Source: Nocardioides sp. BGMRC 2183 (GTDB lineage Bacteria > Actinomycetota > Actinomycetes > Propionibacteriales > Nocardioidaceae). Taken from it: a DNA stretch of 64,000 nucleotides. Of this stretch, positions 17,021-24,312 are shown in pieces; positions within the stretch are counted from its first letter, which is position 1, and every line of letters begins with the position of its first letter. The stretch lies in NCBI GenBank assembly GCA_008123405.1, contig VSSA01000015.1, forward strand, positions 1-64,000, given 5' to 3'. The position numbers were made by a program, and so were the translations under genes. The notes beneath the pieces were generated by a model. It made no database searches. It was not told where the DNA came from and saw only the letters and a list, made by a program, of their open reading frames with translations.

Positions 17021-18388
17021 TCAGTCCCGGGTCCGCCCGGCCGGGCCGGGGAAGAGGCCGGACCAGAAGCCGGCGAAGTCGGTGAAGGTCTTCGAGGTGG
17101 TCGCGATGTTCTCCACCCGGACGTCGGCCACCGCAGCACCGACGATCACCCCGGCGTGGGCCATCCGGTGGTCGGCGTAGGTGCCGAACACGCCGCCGTG
17201 CAGGGCCGCGGGACCGATCCGGAGTCCGTCGGGGAGCTCGGTGACGGCTGCGCCGAGGCCGTTGAGCTCGCGGGCGAGCGCCGCCAGCCGGTCGGTCTCG
17301 TGGGCACGAATGTGGCCGATGCCCGTCAGGTGCGACGGCGTCGAGGCGAGGGCGCAGAGTGCGGCGATCGCGGGGGTCAGCTCCCCGACGTCATGCAGAT
17401 CGACCTCGAGCCCGCGCAGCTCGCGGTGGCCTCCTGCAGGGCCGGTCACACGCAGGCCGTCGGTCACGCGCTCGACCGTGCACCCCATCTGCGCGAGGAG
17501 GTCGCGCAGTGCGTCCCCGGCCTGGGTGGTCGTCTGCGGCCAGTCCTCGACGGTGACCGATCCACCGGAGACCGCTGCCAGCGCCAGGAACGGCGCCGCG
17601 TTGGAGAGGTCCGGCTCGACAGTCTCGTCCCGTGCGGCAATCGGTCCGGGCATGACGGCCCACCGGTTCGCACCGTCGCCCTCGACGGTGACACCGCGCT
17701 CACGGAGCATCGACACCGTCATCTCGATGTGCGGCAACGACGGGATCGGCTTGCCCTCGTGCCGTACGTCGACCCCCCGCTCGAACCGGGCCCCTGCGAG
17801 AAGCAGCGCAGAGACGAACTGCGAGGAGGCCGAGGCGTCGATCACCACGGTGCCGCCTGGGACGATCCCGGAGCCGCGGACCACGAACGGCAGCGCACCG
17901 GCGTCGCCGACAGCGGTGTCGTCGAGCTCCACACCCAGCCCGCGCAGAGCGGTGAGCACCTCGCCGATCGGGCGGTTGCGCATGTGCGGATCACCGTCGA
18001 AGGAGACCTCGCCGTCGACCAACCCGGCCAGCGGAGGGACGAAGCGCATCACCGTCCCGGCCAGCCCACAGTCCACCTCCGCTCGAGGCGCCGTCGCACC
18101 CGGCGGCATCGGCGTGACGTGCCAGTTCTCCCCGCTGGTGTCGACCGCGGCACCGAGTGCCCGCAGCGCCGACGCCATCAACTCGGTGTCGCGGGAGCGC
18201 AGCGCACGGCGTACCACTGACGGGCCTTCGGCCAGCGCCGCCAGCACCAACGCTCGATTGGTGATCGACTTGCTGCCGGGCAGCCGCACCCGGGCGGCCA
18301 CGGGCGCGGTCGCGGTGGGAGCTGCCCAGGGGTCGGACGTGGAGGAGTCGGAGGTATCCGGGCCGGCGGCGGGGGTGGTGGCGCTCAT
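17021..18388 (-). CDS. aroA: 3-phosphoshikimate 1-carboxyvinyltransferase (EPSP synthase)
   Basis: A 455-residue shikimate-pathway enzyme that transfers enolpyruvyl from PEP to shikimate-3-phosphate. It has a variable acidic/Ala-rich lead of about 30 residues, then RLPGSKSITNRALVLAALAEGPS, CGLAGTVMRFVPPLAGL, GDPHMRNRPIGEVL, ASASSQFVSALLLAGA and TYADHRMAHAGVIVG. These are the two signature loops and catalytic segments of the family. ATG 18388 has GGGAG right before it. Its -10 (TACACT on the minus strand) overlaps that of the divergent SRAP gene. Confidence 0.95.
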   Translation of the reverse strand: MSATTPAAGPDTSDSSTSDPWAAPTATAPVAARVRLPGSKSITNRALVLAALAEGPSVVRRALRSRDTELMASALRALGAAVDTSGENWHVTPMPPGATAPRAEVDCGLAGTVMRFVPPLAGLVDGEVSFDGDPHMRNRPIGEVLTALRGLGVELDDTAVGDAGALPFVVRGSGIVPGGTVVIDASASSQFVSALLLAGARFERGVDVRHEGKPIPSLPHIEMTVSMLRERGVTVEGDGANRWAVMPGPIAARDETVEPDLSNAAPFLALAAVSGGSVTVEDWPQTTTQAGDALRDLLAQMGCTVERVTDGLRVTGPAGGHRELRGLEVDLHDVGELTPAIAALCALASTPSHLTGIGHIRAHETDRLAALARELNGLGAAVTELPDGLRIGPAALHGGVFGTYADHRMAHAGVIVGAAVADVRVENIATTSKTFTDFAGFWSGLFPGPAGRTRD

Positions 18389-18397
18389 CTCCCGCCG

Positions 18398-18404
18398 TAG
18401 TGTA
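18398..18404. promoter_or_regulatory. Overlapping divergent -10 elements (aroA and SRAP gene)
   Basis: TAGTGTA contains TAGTGT on the plus strand (18398-18403, 8 nt before ATG 18412) and TACACT on the minus strand (18399-18404, 10 nt before ATG 18388). The two -10 boxes share five bases, so polymerases serving the two genes should exclude each other. Predicted start sites are about 18-20 bp apart. Confidence 0.6.
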
Positions 18405-18411
18405 GTGCCGT

Positions 18412-19215
18412 ATGTGCGGCCGATACGCCAGCAGCCGGAGCCCTGAGGACCTCGCCGAGGAGTTCGAGGTGGTGGATCCCCGCCTGGGTCGGGAGCTGCC
18501 ACCGGACTACAACGTCGCGCCCACCAAGGAGGTCTACGCGGTGATGGACCGCGTTCCCCGTCCCGAGAAGGGGAGGGAGGAGGGTGCCGATGACGCGCGG
18601 GACCCGGTGCGCCAGCTCCGTGTGCTGCGCTGGGGGCTGGTGCCGTCGTGGGCCAAGGATCCGGGGATCGGCAGCCGGATGATCAACGCCCGGATGGAGA
18701 CGGTCGCCGATAAGCCGGCCTATCGCCGCGCCTTCGCCGCACGACGCTGCCTGTTGCCTGCCGACGGCTACTTCGAGTGGTACCCCACCGAGCAGAAGGG
18801 GAAGTCCGGCAAGCCCCTCAAACAGCCGTTCTACATCCACCCGAGCGACGACAGGGTGATGGCGATGGCCGGGCTGTACGAGATCTGGAAGGACCCGACC
18901 CGCGACGAAGACGATCCGGAGCGGTTCCGGTGGACGTGCACCGTGCTGACCACGGACGCGCCCGACGACCTGGGACGGATCCACGATCGGATGCCGCTGC
19001 TGGTGGCGCCGGAGCGTCGGGACGCCTGGTTGGACCCGGCGACCCCGAAGGACGATCTGCCCGGACTGCTCCAGCTCCTGGAGCCGGCACAACAGACCGG
19101 ACTCGTCGCCCACCCGGTCTCCACCGCGGTCGGCAATGTCCGCAACAACGGTCCCGAGCTGCTCGAGCCGCTCCCGTTGGAGGAGACGCTGCCGGTCGAG
19201 GAGACGTTGCTGTGA
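18412..19215 (+). CDS. SOS response-associated peptidase (SRAP/YedK/HMCES family)
   Basis: A 267-residue protein beginning MCGRYASS. Cys2 becomes N-terminal after Met removal and forms the thiazolidine cross-link with abasic sites in single-stranded DNA. Other active-site segments are YNVAPT, INARMETV, GYFEWYP and RIHDRMPLLV. The family protects abasic sites during replication. No LexA box is visible upstream, so here it appears to use a constitutive leaderless promoter (TAGTGT at 18398). Its last four bases overlap the next start codon (GTGA), so the hydrolase is coupled to it. Confidence 0.92.
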   Translation: MCGRYASSRSPEDLAEEFEVVDPRLGRELPPDYNVAPTKEVYAVMDRVPRPEKGREEGADDARDPVRQLRVLRWGLVPSWAKDPGIGSRMINARMETVADKPAYRRAFAARRCLLPADGYFEWYPTEQKGKSGKPLKQPFYIHPSDDRVMAMAGLYEIWKDPTRDEDDPERFRWTCTVLTTDAPDDLGRIHDRMPLLVAPERRDAWLDPATPKDDLPGLLQLLEPAQQTGLVAHPVSTAVGNVRNNGPELLEPLPLEETLPVEETLL

Positions 19216-19880
19216 CCGAGGAGCGGCTGATCGAGACCGAACGCGGCGAGGCGCGACTCGAGATCCACCGTGCGCGGACCGCGATCCTCACCCTGGTGCT
19301 CGGTCACGGCGCCGGACGCGGCATCGACGCCCCCGACCTGCAGGCGCTGGCGCACGGACTGCCCCGCCACGGGGTGAGCGTGGTGCTGCTCGAGCAGCCC
19401 TGGGTGCGCCAGGGTCGGAAGGTGGCGCCCGCGCCCCCCGTGCTCGACGAGGTCCTCCACGCCGTGGTCGGCACGTTGCGCCCACGCAACCAGTTGGTGC
19501 TCGGCGGCCGGTCGGCCGGCGCCCGCTCTGCGGTCCGGTCGGCGCGTGCGCTGGGCGCGAGCGCGGTGCTGGCGCTCTCCTTCCCGCTGCACCCGCCCGG
19601 CAAGCCGGAGAAGAGCCGGCTGCCCGAGCTGGCCGCCGCCGGAGTGCCGACGTTGGTGATCCAGGGGGAACGCGATCCCATGGGTCGACCGGAGGAGTAT
19701 CCCGATCCGATGCCCGAGGGCGTCGACCTGGCCGTCGTACCGGGCGGGGACCACGGGCTGAAGGTGCCCAAGCGGGGGGCGCTCACCCAGGACGAAGCCT
19801 GGGGTCTGGTGGTGGAGAGCGCCCTGGAGTGGCTGGTGCGCGACGTCGCCGGGAACGCCGGGAATGCTGCTGCCCGGTGA
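19212..19880 (+). CDS. Alpha/beta hydrolase, KANL3/Tex30-like
   Basis: A 222-residue protein with LVLGHGAGRGIDAPDLQALAHGL, VLLEQPW, the elbow GGRSAGARSAVR, LSFPLHPPGKPEKSR, VIQGERDPMG and VPGGDHGLKVPK. The Ser-Asp-His triad and the GHGAG loop are those of the KANL3/Tex30 type, whose substrate is unknown. GTG 19212 overlaps the SRAP stop by 4 nt. The 3' end carries the SigR promoter of the next gene. Confidence 0.8.
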   Translation: MTEERLIETERGEARLEIHRARTAILTLVLGHGAGRGIDAPDLQALAHGLPRHGVSVVLLEQPWVRQGRKVAPAPPVLDEVLHAVVGTLRPRNQLVLGGRSAGARSAVRSARALGASAVLALSFPLHPPGKPEKSRLPELAAAGVPTLVIQGERDPMGRPEEYPDPMPEGVDLAVVPGGDHGLKVPKRGALTQDEAWGLVVESALEWLVRDVAGNAGNAAAR

Positions 19881-19887
19881 GGTGTTG
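19860..19887 (+). promoter_or_regulatory. SigR-type promoter upstream of sigR
   Basis: GGGAAT at 19860-19865 is separated by exactly 18 nt from GTTG at 19884-19887. This matches the Streptomyces SigR consensus GGGAAT-N18-GTT. It overlaps the last codons of the hydrolase and predicts a transcript beginning near 19892, about 55 nt before the sigR ATG. It implies positive autoregulation under thiol oxidation. Confidence 0.7.
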
Positions 19888-19949
19888 TGGAGTGCATGAT
19901 CGCGGTACTGGAGCGGCCCGCCTCCTCGGGACCCGTAGGCTGGGCGGCG

Positions 19950-20618
19950 ATGACTGACTCCTCTGACCTGGCCGTCGACACCGACCTGCCGGGTGCCGAC
20001 CAGGCGCCGGAGGCCGTGGACCCGGCCACCGAGACGCCGGAGCAGCGCGCTGCCCGTTTCGAGCGGGACGCACTGCCCTTCCTGGACCAGCTCTACTCGG
20101 CCGCGATGCGGATGACCCGCAACCCGGCCGATGCCGAGGACCTGGTGCAGGAGACCTTCGCGAAGGCCTATTCCGCCTTCCACCAGTTCAAGCCCGGCAC
20201 CAACCTCAAGGCCTGGCTGTACCGGATCCTGACCAACACCTTCATCAACTCCTACCGCAAGAAGCAGCGGCAGCCGCAACAGGCGCTCGCCGGGGACACC
20301 GGCGACGTCGAGGACTGGCAGCTCGCGCGGGCGGAGTCCCACACCTCCTCAGGTCTGAAGTCGGCCGAGATGGAGGCGCTCGAGCACCTTCCCGACAGCC
20401 AGGTCAAGGACGCGCTGCAGCGGCTCCCCGAGGAGTTCCGCCTCGCTGTCTACCTGGCCGACGTCGAGGGCTTCGCCTACAAGGAGATCGCCGAGATCAT
20501 GGAGACGCCGATCGGCACCGTGATGTCCCGCCTGCACCGCGGTCGCCGCCAGCTGCGCGACATGCTGTCGGACTACGTGCGCACGGGCGGCGACGCCCCG
20601 CTCGAGGGAGGCCGCTGA
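19950..20618 (+). CDS. sigR: ECF sigma factor SigR/SigH (thiol-oxidative stress)
   Basis: A 222-residue group IV sigma factor. Region 2 has [31 protein letters not shown] and [23 protein letters not shown]. Region 4 has [44 protein letters not shown]. This order and wording are typical of SigR/SigH, which controls thioredoxin and low-molecular-weight thiol genes. Two promoters are visible: a leaderless TAGGCT (19936-19941, 8 nt before ATG 19950) and the SigR-type promoter upstream. The stop overlaps the rsrA ATG (TGATG). Confidence 0.95.
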   Translation: MTDSSDLAVDTDLPGADQAPEAVDPATETPEQRAARFERDALPFLDQLYSAAMRMTRNPADAEDLVQETFAKAYSAFHQFKPGTNLKAWLYRILTNTFINSYRKKQRQPQQALAGDTGDVEDWQLARAESHTSSGLKSAEMEALEHLPDSQVKDALQRLPEEFRLAVYLADVEGFAYKEIAEIMETPIGTVMSRLHRGRRQLRDMLSDYVRTGGDAPLEGGR

Positions 20619-20911
20619 TGTCCGGCGATCACGACCACCAGCACCGGGACGTCGAGGACCCCAGCAGCGCGGAGTGTGCCGACTTCCTGGAGCGGATCAT
20701 CCGGCTGATCGACAACGAGTTGGAGGAGGGGGACTGCACCGTCGTGCGGGCCCACATCGACTCCTGCAGCCCGTGCCTGGAGCGCTACGACCTGCAGCGC
20801 ACCGTCAAGGCAGTCGTCGCCCGCTCCTGCTCCGAGACCGCACCGGCCGAGCTGCGCGAACGGGTCCGGGTGCAGATCCGCGCCGTCCAGGTCCAGATCA
20901 CCGAAGGCTGA
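20618..20911 (+). CDS. rsrA: Zinc-binding anti-sigma factor RsrA
   Basis: A 97-residue ZAS-family anti-sigma factor. C20 and the H46-x3-C50-x2-C53 motif (HIDSCSPC) bind zinc in the reduced form. Disulfide formation releases SigR. Helices EFLERIIRLIDNELEEG-like and LRERVRVQIRAVQV fit the sigma-binding fold. It is translationally coupled to sigR by a one-base stop/start overlap, as in Streptomyces. Confidence 0.93.
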   Translation: MSGDHDHQHRDVEDPSSAECADFLERIIRLIDNELEEGDCTVVRAHIDSCSPCLERYDLQRTVKAVVARSCSETAPAELRERVRVQIRAVQVQITEG

Positions 20912-21003
20912 CCCCGCCGCCGGCAGCTGCCGGCACCGCGGCGATTCACACGTTCACCCCCGGTGCTGCGAGACTGACCCGGTATCGCTTCTGAGGAGGA
21001 ACC

Positions 21004-21078
21004 ATGGGCAAGACCGGCCGCAAGCGCCGCGCGCGTCGCAAGAAGGGCGCGAACCACGGCAAGCGCCCCAACAGCTGA
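21004..21078 (+). CDS. Ribosomal protein bL37 (24 residues)
   Basis: The 24-residue protein starts MGKTGRKRRARRKKG and ends ANHGKRPNS. It matches the actinobacterial large-subunit protein bL37 (the mycobacterial form ends ANHGKRPNA), often annotated as an AURKAIP1/COX24-domain protein. It starts after the strong Shine-Dalgarno GAGGAGGA. A GC-rich palindrome in the 92 nt after rsrA and a terminator at 21107-21138 frame it as a small unit. It is easily missed because of its length. Confidence 0.88.
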   Translation: MGKTGRKRRARRKKGANHGKRPNS

Positions 21079-21106
21079 ACTCGCCTGGCGAGGCTCAGCC
21101 GCTACG

Positions 21107-21138
21107 CGAACCCCCTGGCCGTTCGGCTCGGGGGTTCG
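21107..21138. terminator. Terminator after bL37
   Basis: CGAACCCCC at 21107-21115 pairs perfectly with GGGGGTTCG at 21130-21138. A GCTTTT stretch follows on the plus strand. It lies between bL37 and the convergent thioesterase gene. Confidence 0.75.
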
Positions 21139-21160
21139 GTGCTTTTCGGCGCTCGATCGC

Positions 21161-21562
21161 TCAGCGCACGCGGCTCAGGAACCGCTCGCCGTCCACCACC
21201 ACCCGGGTGATCTCGGCCGAGGCGACCAGTTTGCCGGGCGCGTCATCGGCCTCGTGCGGGCCGCGGTGCCGAGCGGCCACGGAGAAGCGCCGCAGTCGGC
21301 CGTCGGTGTAGGCGATGCGTGCGGTCACCTCGACCACGTGACCGACCGGGCTGGCCGCGAGGTGCTCGAGGTCGACGCGGGTCCCGACACTGGTCTGTCC
21401 GTCGCCGAGCGTCGCATCGATCACCGCGCAGGTGGCTGCCTCGCACCAGGCCAGCAGCCGCGGTGTGCCGAGCACCGGCAGGCTCCCTGAGCCGACCGCG
21501 GCCGCCGTGTCCTCCGTGGTCACCGTGAAGGTCAGCCGTGCCGAACCCTCGCCGCCGTCCAT
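21161..21562 (-). CDS. Hotdog-fold thioesterase (FlK-like)
   Basis: A 133-residue single hotdog domain: VGSGSLPVLGTPRLLAWCEAATCAVI, then TSVGTRVDLEHLAASPVGHVVEVTARI. The first segment with Thr and Glu, and His in DLEHLA, correspond to the Thr-Glu-His catalytic set of fluoroacetyl-CoA thioesterase-like proteins. Substrate unknown. ATG 21562 sits 5 nt after GAGGA; the preceding GTG is too close. It starts 8 nt after the ThDP-enzyme stop and is probably cotranscribed with it. Confidence 0.75.
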   Translation of the reverse strand: MDGGEGSARLTFTVTTEDTAAAVGSGSLPVLGTPRLLAWCEAATCAVIDATLGDGQTSVGTRVDLEHLAASPVGHVVEVTARIAYTDGRLRRFSVAARHRGPHEADDAPGKLVASAEITRVVVDGERFLSRVR

Positions 21563-21569
21563 CACGTCC

Positions 21570-23279
21570 TCAGATCCCGAAGGTGCTGCGTGGGTAGGCG
21601 GCGTCCACGTCGGTGATCACGTTGATCAGGTACGGCGCCTGCGCGGCGAACGCCCGATCCATCGCGGCCCCGATCTGGCGTGGGTCGGTGACGGTCTCGC
21701 CGGCGCCGCCGAGTGCGCTGACCACCTGGTCGTAGGCGGTCCGCGGTGCGAGATCGGCGGCCACGTCGTAGCCGTAGAGCATCTGCATCGGACCCTTCTC
21801 CAGGCCCCAGGCGGAGTTGTTGCCCATCACCATCACCACCGGCAGGTTGTGGCGCACCAGCGTGTCGACGTCCATCAGCGAGAACCCGGCCGCGCCGTCG
21901 CCGAGCAGCAGGACGACCTGGGAGGACGGGCGGGCGATCCGGGCCGCGATCGCGGCGCCGAGCCCGGCGCCGAGACAGCCGTAGGGGCCGGGGTCGAGCC
22001 AGCAGCCCGGGCGTTGAGGCTCCACGAACTTGCCGGCGAAGGAGACGAAGTCACCGCCGTCGCCGACCACCACCGCGTCGTCGGCGAGGCGGGGGACCAG
22101 TTCGCCGTAGATCCGGGCCGGGTGGATCGGATCCGCCTCGGCGCGCAGCAACTCGGCGTCCCGGGCAGCCGTCGCGGCCACGGTCTGCGCGAGCGCTCCG
22201 GCCCATGCGGACCAGTCCGGATGTGCCTGGTCCAGTCCGGCGAGCAGTCCGTCGAAGACCTGGGTCAGGTCGCCGCTGACCGATGCGGCCAGGTTCGCGT
22301 GGGTGGACACCTGGTCGGCGGCGTCGGCGATGTGCACGACCCGGGCGGGCGGAGCGCCGTCCTTGCCGCCGAAGGCGCCGTAGCCCATCCGGAAGTCCAA
22401 GGGGGTGCCGACCACGATCACCAGGTCCGCGGTGCCGAGCGCCTGCCCGCGAGCCTTGGTGACCAGCAGCGGATGGCCCCCGGGCAGGATGCCCCGGCCC
22501 ATGCCGTTGGTCAGCGCGGGCACGCCGGCCTCCTCCACGAAACGGCGGGCTGCCTGCTCGGCGCCGTCGGCCCACACGTCGGTGCCCAGCACCAGCACCG
22601 GTCGGTCGGCGCCGCTCAGTAACTCAGCGATCCGGGCGAGCGCGTCGGTGTCCGGCGCGGCACCGCGCCCCGTCGCCTCGTCGATCAGGGGGACCGTGCC
22701 GCTGCCGGTGTTGAAGAACTCGTCCATCGGCACATCCACATAGGTCGGCCCCCGGTGGGAGGATCGGGCCACGGTGAACGCCTCGTCGAAGCCGGCGGCG
22801 ACCTCGTCGGCCGTCATCAGGGTCCGCGCCAGCTTGGTGACCGGCTCGACGATCGGCAGGTGGTCGATCTCCTGCAGCGCGCCGGTGCCCCAGCGGTTGT
22901 TGGGGGCGCGGCCGCCGACCACCACCATCGGGGAGCCGGCGAAGCGTGCCTGCGCCATCGCGCTCACGCCGTTGGTGACGCCGGGGCCGGCAGTCAGCAC
23001 AGCGAGTCCCGGCACCCGGGTCAGCTTGCCCGTCGCCTCGGCCGCGAAGGCAGCGGTCTGCTCGTGGCGGACGTCGACCAGCCGCACCGGACGGTCGGTC
23101 TCGGCGGACCTCACCGCGCCGTCGTACATCGGGAAGACGTGGGCACCGGAGAGGGTGAACATGGTCTCCGCGCCGTGGGCGGCGGCGACCTGCACGGCCA
23201 GGTCGCCGGCATGGCCCTCGACCTGGCCCTCGGCGCTCTCACCCGTGCCGTTGTGCCCTGCGTCACTCGCTGAGGTCAT
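21570..23279 (-). CDS. ThDP-dependent acetolactate-synthase-like enzyme (IlvG type)
   Basis: A 569-residue thiamine-diphosphate enzyme. The N-terminal Pyr domain has TLSGAHVFPMYDG and RHEQTAAFAAEATGKLTRVPG with the catalytic Glu. The central domain has TNGMGRGILP and GTPLDFRMGYG. The C-terminal PP domain has GDGGDFVSFAGKF, DPGPYGCLGAGLGAA and the ThDP site LLLGDGAAGFSLMDVDTLVRHNLPVVMVMGNNSAWG. It matches mycobacterial IlvG (Rv1820) throughout, so acetolactate synthesis or oxalyl/2-hydroxyacyl-CoA chemistry is possible. TAACGT (minus, 23286-23291) ends 6 nt before ATG 23279, which indicates leaderless transcription. Confidence 0.8.
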   Translation of the reverse strand: MTSASDAGHNGTGESAEGQVEGHAGDLAVQVAAAHGAETMFTLSGAHVFPMYDGAVRSAETDRPVRLVDVRHEQTAAFAAEATGKLTRVPGLAVLTAGPGVTNGVSAMAQARFAGSPMVVVGGRAPNNRWGTGALQEIDHLPIVEPVTKLARTLMTADEVAAGFDEAFTVARSSHRGPTYVDVPMDEFFNTGSGTVPLIDEATGRGAAPDTDALARIAELLSGADRPVLVLGTDVWADGAEQAARRFVEEAGVPALTNGMGRGILPGGHPLLVTKARGQALGTADLVIVVGTPLDFRMGYGAFGGKDGAPPARVVHIADAADQVSTHANLAASVSGDLTQVFDGLLAGLDQAHPDWSAWAGALAQTVAATAARDAELLRAEADPIHPARIYGELVPRLADDAVVVGDGGDFVSFAGKFVEPQRPGCWLDPGPYGCLGAGLGAAIAARIARPSSQVVLLLGDGAAGFSLMDVDTLVRHNLPVVMVMGNNSAWGLEKGPMQMLYGYDVAADLAPRTAYDQVVSALGGAGETVTDPRQIGAAMDRAFAAQAPYLINVITDVDAAYPRSTFGI

Positions 23280-23300
23280 GTGCGCACGTTACTCAGGTTC

Positions 23301-23351
23301 AGCTTGGATCCACCGATTCCTCGCTACGCGACGAATCGGTGGATCCAAGCT
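23301..23351. terminator. Long perfect hairpin
   Basis: A 19-bp arm at 23301-23319 repeats inverted at 23333-23351 without mismatch. The 13-nt loop itself contains TCGC-TAC-GCGA. It lies between the DUF2785 stop and the promoter of the downstream ThDP gene, so it can insulate them. Neither side has a strong U-run, so a different function remains possible. Confidence 0.55.
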
Positions 23352-23372
23352 CACCCCCGCTCCGTCAGGGGG

Positions 23373-24236
23373 TCAATCGCGGTACGGACGACGGTCCTCG
23401 CCGCCGAGCAGGTCGGGGTGCAGTTCGCGGAGCACCGCGACCACGGTGAGCAGCAGGTTGGCGCGGATCGCCGGCGGGTCCGGCGCCAGTGCGAGGTTGA
23501 GGTAGACCGCCCGGATGAAGGCGTCGGTGTTGAGCGCCACCGGGTCCGGTCTGCCGTGTCCGATCCGCCGACCGTAGGACCGGTCGCCGATGGTGGCGAT
23601 CCACAGCTCGACCTGGTCCAGCGGCAGGGTGCTGCGCCGAAGCAGCCGGGTGGTCGCCGCGGCCAGACGGTCGGCCTCGTCTGCGGCCCAATGGGTGTGC
23701 GAGGGAGCGGTGACCCGCTCGCCGATCATGTCCAACAGGATGGCCAGCTCGGCGCGCCCGCAGTGCGGGGAGCCGGCGACGGCGCTCAGCGCATCGGCGC
23801 CATGGCTGAGTGCCCGCACCCAGCCCAACTCCCCTGCGTGCGGACGCAGGTCCCGCTCGGAGAGTAGCCAGGTCGCCAGCCGGTCGGCCCAGTCGAGCAC
23901 GCGCCCGCCGGGCAGCAGTGGCACGGCGGTGTCACGGCGGATGCACTCGGCGAGCACGCTGGCGCTCCGGCTGCGCCGGAAGACGCTGTCGTCCTCGCGA
24001 CGGCCCAGTCCGTTGTTCAGCCCGGCGGCGATCCCGTCACCGAGACCGGCGAGGAGATGGTCGTAGACGCCGCGTCGGATCCAGGTCTGGAGGGTGGGCA
24101 GGGCGAGCTCGTCTCGGAGCTCGGGGTCGGGGCTGCCCAAGAGGTTGGTCAGCTCGGTGGTGAGGTCCGCAAGGGGAGCGACATTGGGGACCGGGAAGTC
24201 GGCAGCGCGCACGTGGCGCCAGTCAACCCGGGTCAT
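23373..24236 (-). CDS. DUF2785-family protein
   Basis: A 287-residue soluble, all-helical protein. Family-type segments are LRDELALPTLQTWIRRGVYD, RSASVLAECIRRD, LGWVRALSHGADALSAVAGSP and LYLNL-like YLNLALAPDP. DUF2785 proteins have no assigned role. On the minus strand CAAGAT ends 8 nt before ATG 24236, so a short or absent leader is likely. It is divergent from pdtaS. Confidence 0.75.
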   Translation of the reverse strand: MTRVDWRHVRAADFPVPNVAPLADLTTELTNLLGSPDPELRDELALPTLQTWIRRGVYDHLLAGLGDGIAAGLNNGLGRREDDSVFRRSRSASVLAECIRRDTAVPLLPGGRVLDWADRLATWLLSERDLRPHAGELGWVRALSHGADALSAVAGSPHCGRAELAILLDMIGERVTAPSHTHWAADEADRLAAATTRLLRRSTLPLDQVELWIATIGDRSYGRRIGHGRPDPVALNTDAFIRAVYLNLALAPDPPAIRANLLLTVVAVLRELHPDLLGGEDRRPYRD

Positions 24237-24312
24237 GGTCGGTCATCTTGCCAAACCCGTATCGGGGGTGAGAAGGCGGCTACCGGTGAGTCATGAGCGC
24301 TACCGTTGCCCC

